Source of the DNA: Pseudomonadales bacterium
GTDB taxonomy: Bacteria > Pseudomonadota > Gammaproteobacteria > Pseudomonadales > Halieaceae
Assembly: GCA_024234815.1 (NCBI GenBank)
Contig: JACKNO010000001.1
Coordinates: forward strand, 806,001-870,000
Direction of reading: 5' to 3'
Length of the DNA: 64,000 nucleotides
Below the pieces are notes generated by a model, which worked only from the letters and a program-made list of their open reading frames with translations, was not told where the DNA came from and searched no databases. A program made the position numbers and the translations under genes. Of the stretch, positions 62,379-64,000 are shown piece by piece. How positions within the stretch are numbered: the first letter of the stretch is position 1; each line of letters begins with the position of its first letter.

Positions 62379-64000
62379 CCTCGTTTATCGACCTGGCCAT
62401 AGGCCGAACGCGCACTACCATGTCGCTGCTGGCAGTGATCGTGTTTGCCGGCCTCGTCGCGCGCGCCGCGCTGCCCATCGCCAACGATCCGCATATCGAA
62501 CTTCCCTATTTTTATATCGGCGTCATGCACGAGGGGATATCTCCCGAGGACGCCGAGCGCCTGCTGGTACAACCGATGGAGATCGAGTTGCGCAAGCTGG
62601 AAGGGGTGGTTGAACTCAGGTCCACCGCGTCCGAGGGTATGGCGTCGTTTTTCGTCGAGTTTGACGTGTCTGTGGATCTCGACAGTGCGTTGAGCGATGT
62701 GCGTGAAGCCGTGAACAGGGCCAGGGCGGAAATGCCCCTCACCGCAGAAGAGCCCTTCGTGGAAGAACTCACGGTCGACGATTTCCCGATTGTCCAGATC
62801 AACCTCATCGGCGATAACGCCAGTGAACGCAGTGTCTACCAGAGCGCCCTCAAACTGCGGGACGATATCGAGTCAATACCGTCCGTGCTGGCGGCCGACT
62901 TGCAGGGCCACCGCGAGGAGTTGCTGGAAGTTATCATCGACCCCGATGCACTCCACGCGTACCGGATTTCCAGCGAGGAACTGCTGAGCACGCTGCAGCG
63001 CAACAATCGACTCATTCCCGCGGGCAGTATCGATACAGGAAAGGGCCGCTTCGCGGTAAAGGTGCCGGCAGTCGTCGAAGAGGCGAAGGACATTCTCAAT
63101 CTGCCGATACGCAGTTCAGGCGACAAGATCGTCACCCTGCAGGACGTGGCGACGGTGCGTCGCACGTTCAAGGATCGCACCAGTTACGCGCGCTATAACG
63201 GTCGCAACGCCATATCCATCGCGGTGACAAAGCGCGCTGACGCCAACATCATAGACAGCGTTGAGCAGGTGTTGGCGATCGTGGACCAGGCGCGACCCCG
63301 ACTGCCTGCGGGCATCGAGGTTATCGCCTCGCAGAACCAGGCCGAGTTCGCCTCCCTGCAGGTCAGGGAGCTGGAGGGCAATATTCTGACCGCGCTGGCA
63401 CTGGTTATGGTGCTGGTCGTCGCCGCCATGGGCTTCAGAAGCGGCGTTGTCGTCGGGCTCGGGATACCGGTATCCCTGCTCTTTTCCGTCATCATCATCT
63501 ACCTGCTGGGTTACACGTTCAACTTCATGGTGATGTTCGGCATGTTGCTGGGGCTGGGTATGTTGATCGACGGCGGCATCGTTGTCACCGAGTACGCCGA
63601 CCGGATGATGGCCGATGGCATGGATCATAAATCCGCCTATTCCGAAGCCGTAAGACGCATGTTCTGGCCGGTTACGGCCTCCACCGCGACCACCCTGGCG
63701 GCTTTTCTCCCGCTGGTATTCTGGCCGGGCGTCTCCGGCCAGTTCATGGGTTACCTTCCGGTAACTGTATTCACGGTACTCTTGGGATCACTGCTGTACG
63801 CCCTGATGTTCGGCCCTGTGCTGGGCACCCTGTTTGGCCGGCCGTCAAAACACAGTCGCCAGGCCGCCAGGGCGATGCACCTGCTGGAAGCTGGCGACCC
63901 CACGCAGTTGCAGACGCCCACCGGCCGGTACGCGCGCTTTCTCACCCGGGTGTGTGAGCGCCCGCTGATCGCGCTGGGTCTTATTTTCAGTTTGTTGATA
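62375..64000 (+). CDS. RND efflux permease, 3' partial
   Basis: The 5' 542 codons of an RND-type permease that runs past the window end. The first membrane segment (TTMSLLAVIVFAGLVARAA) is followed by the porter domain and a YFYIGVMHEGISPEDAERLL stretch. The proton-relay region in TM4 reads LGLGMLIDGGIVVTEYADR, with one Asp where AcrB has two in a row (DD). Single-Asp forms are known in the superfamily. The ATG overlaps the adaptor stop, so the two are coupled. Substrate is unknown. Confidence 0.9.
   Translation, partial: MTSFIDLAIGRTRTTMSLLAVIVFAGLVARAALPIANDPHIELPYFYIGVMHEGISPEDAERLLVQPMEIELRKLEGVVELRSTASEGMASFFVEFDVSVDLDSALSDVREAVNRARAEMPLTAEEPFVEELTVDDFPIVQINLIGDNASERSVYQSALKLRDDIESIPSVLAADLQGHREELLEVIIDPDALHAYRISSEELLSTLQRNNRLIPAGSIDTGKGRFAVKVPAVVEEAKDILNLPIRSSGDKIVTLQDVATVRRTFKDRTSYARYNGRNAISIAVTKRADANIIDSVEQVLAIVDQARPRLPAGIEVIASQNQAEFASLQVRELEGNILTALALVMVLVVAAMGFRSGVVVGLGIPVSLLFSVIIIYLLGYTFNFMVMFGMLLGLGMLIDGGIVVTEYADRMMADGMDHKSAYSEAVRRMFWPVTASTATTLAAFLPLVFWPGVSGQFMGYLPVTVFTVLLGSLLYALMFGPVLGTLFGRPSKHSRQAARAMHLLEAGDPTQLQTPTGRYARFLTRVCERPLIALGLIFSLLI

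Overview
The window is a 64 kb piece of a GC-rich bacterial chromosome. Gene families, codon use and the high density of secreted hydrolases, SDR/amidohydrolase enzymes, GST, RND and MATE pumps point to a marine gammaproteobacterium (something like the Halieaceae/Cellvibrionales group). That placement is an inference from gene content only; no rRNA or other phylogenetic marker is present. No CRISPR array, prophage or rRNA operon is visible. There is one tRNA (Thr-CGT), one complete insertion sequence, and two broken genes.

Layout. 1-8.7 kb: DUF454 end, SDR, a UbiA prenyltransferase overlapping a bacterial sugar transferase, DUF1993, saccharopine-dehydrogenase-like reductase, sulfotransferase, amidohydrolase, an MFS remnant and a spermidine-synthase-like protein. 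8.7-12.4 kb: a divergent pair of unusual proteins, a membrane TrkA-N protein with a C-terminal ryanodine-receptor (RyR) repeat and a 465-residue glutamine-amidotransferase-like protein. 12.4-23.3 kb: epoxide-hydrolase-like enzyme, DUF885 peptidase, KefC-type antiporter, a divergent NRAMP homologue, quinone reductase, S4 protein, an SDR-like gene with an in-frame amber codon, a DinF-type MATE pump and a membrane-anchored helical-repeat protein. 23.8-36.2 kb: secreted subtilisin, Orn/Lys/Arg decarboxylase, then a methanethiol-oxidation locus (mauG-like, mtoX/SBP56, SCO1/SenC), a prolyl-oligopeptidase lipoprotein, DUF899, an exported methyltransferase, an UrcA protein and a secreted protein with an internal duplication.

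36.2-44 kb: GST, D-aminoacylase, the insertion sequence, tRNA-Thr, a glutamine-synthetase-family enzyme and a DUF3604 lipoprotein. 44.1-49.7 kb: an acyl-carrier-protein locus with a phosphopantetheinyl transferase, ACP, FkbH-type HAD protein, AAC(3)-fold N-acyltransferase and a divergent MaoC-ketoreductase fusion. These parts could build an unusual hydroxyacyl- or glyceryl-ACP and transfer the acyl group to an amine, but there is no ketosynthase in the window. 49.7-57.6 kb: ThuA-like protein, aspartate kinase, and a group with a surface-glycan flavour (acyltransferase 3, polysaccharide deacetylase, FkbM and two zinc-ribbon methyltransferases). 57.6-64 kb: a tandem universal stress protein behind a perfect FNR/Anr box, a lytic transglycosylase, an exported aspartoacylase-like protein, and an RND efflux adaptor/permease pair running off the end.

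The observations most worth following are the ACP/FkbH/AAC(3) locus, the GATase-like protein with its RyR-TrkA neighbour, the mtoX-senC-mauG locus and the NRAMP homologue with altered metal-site motifs.
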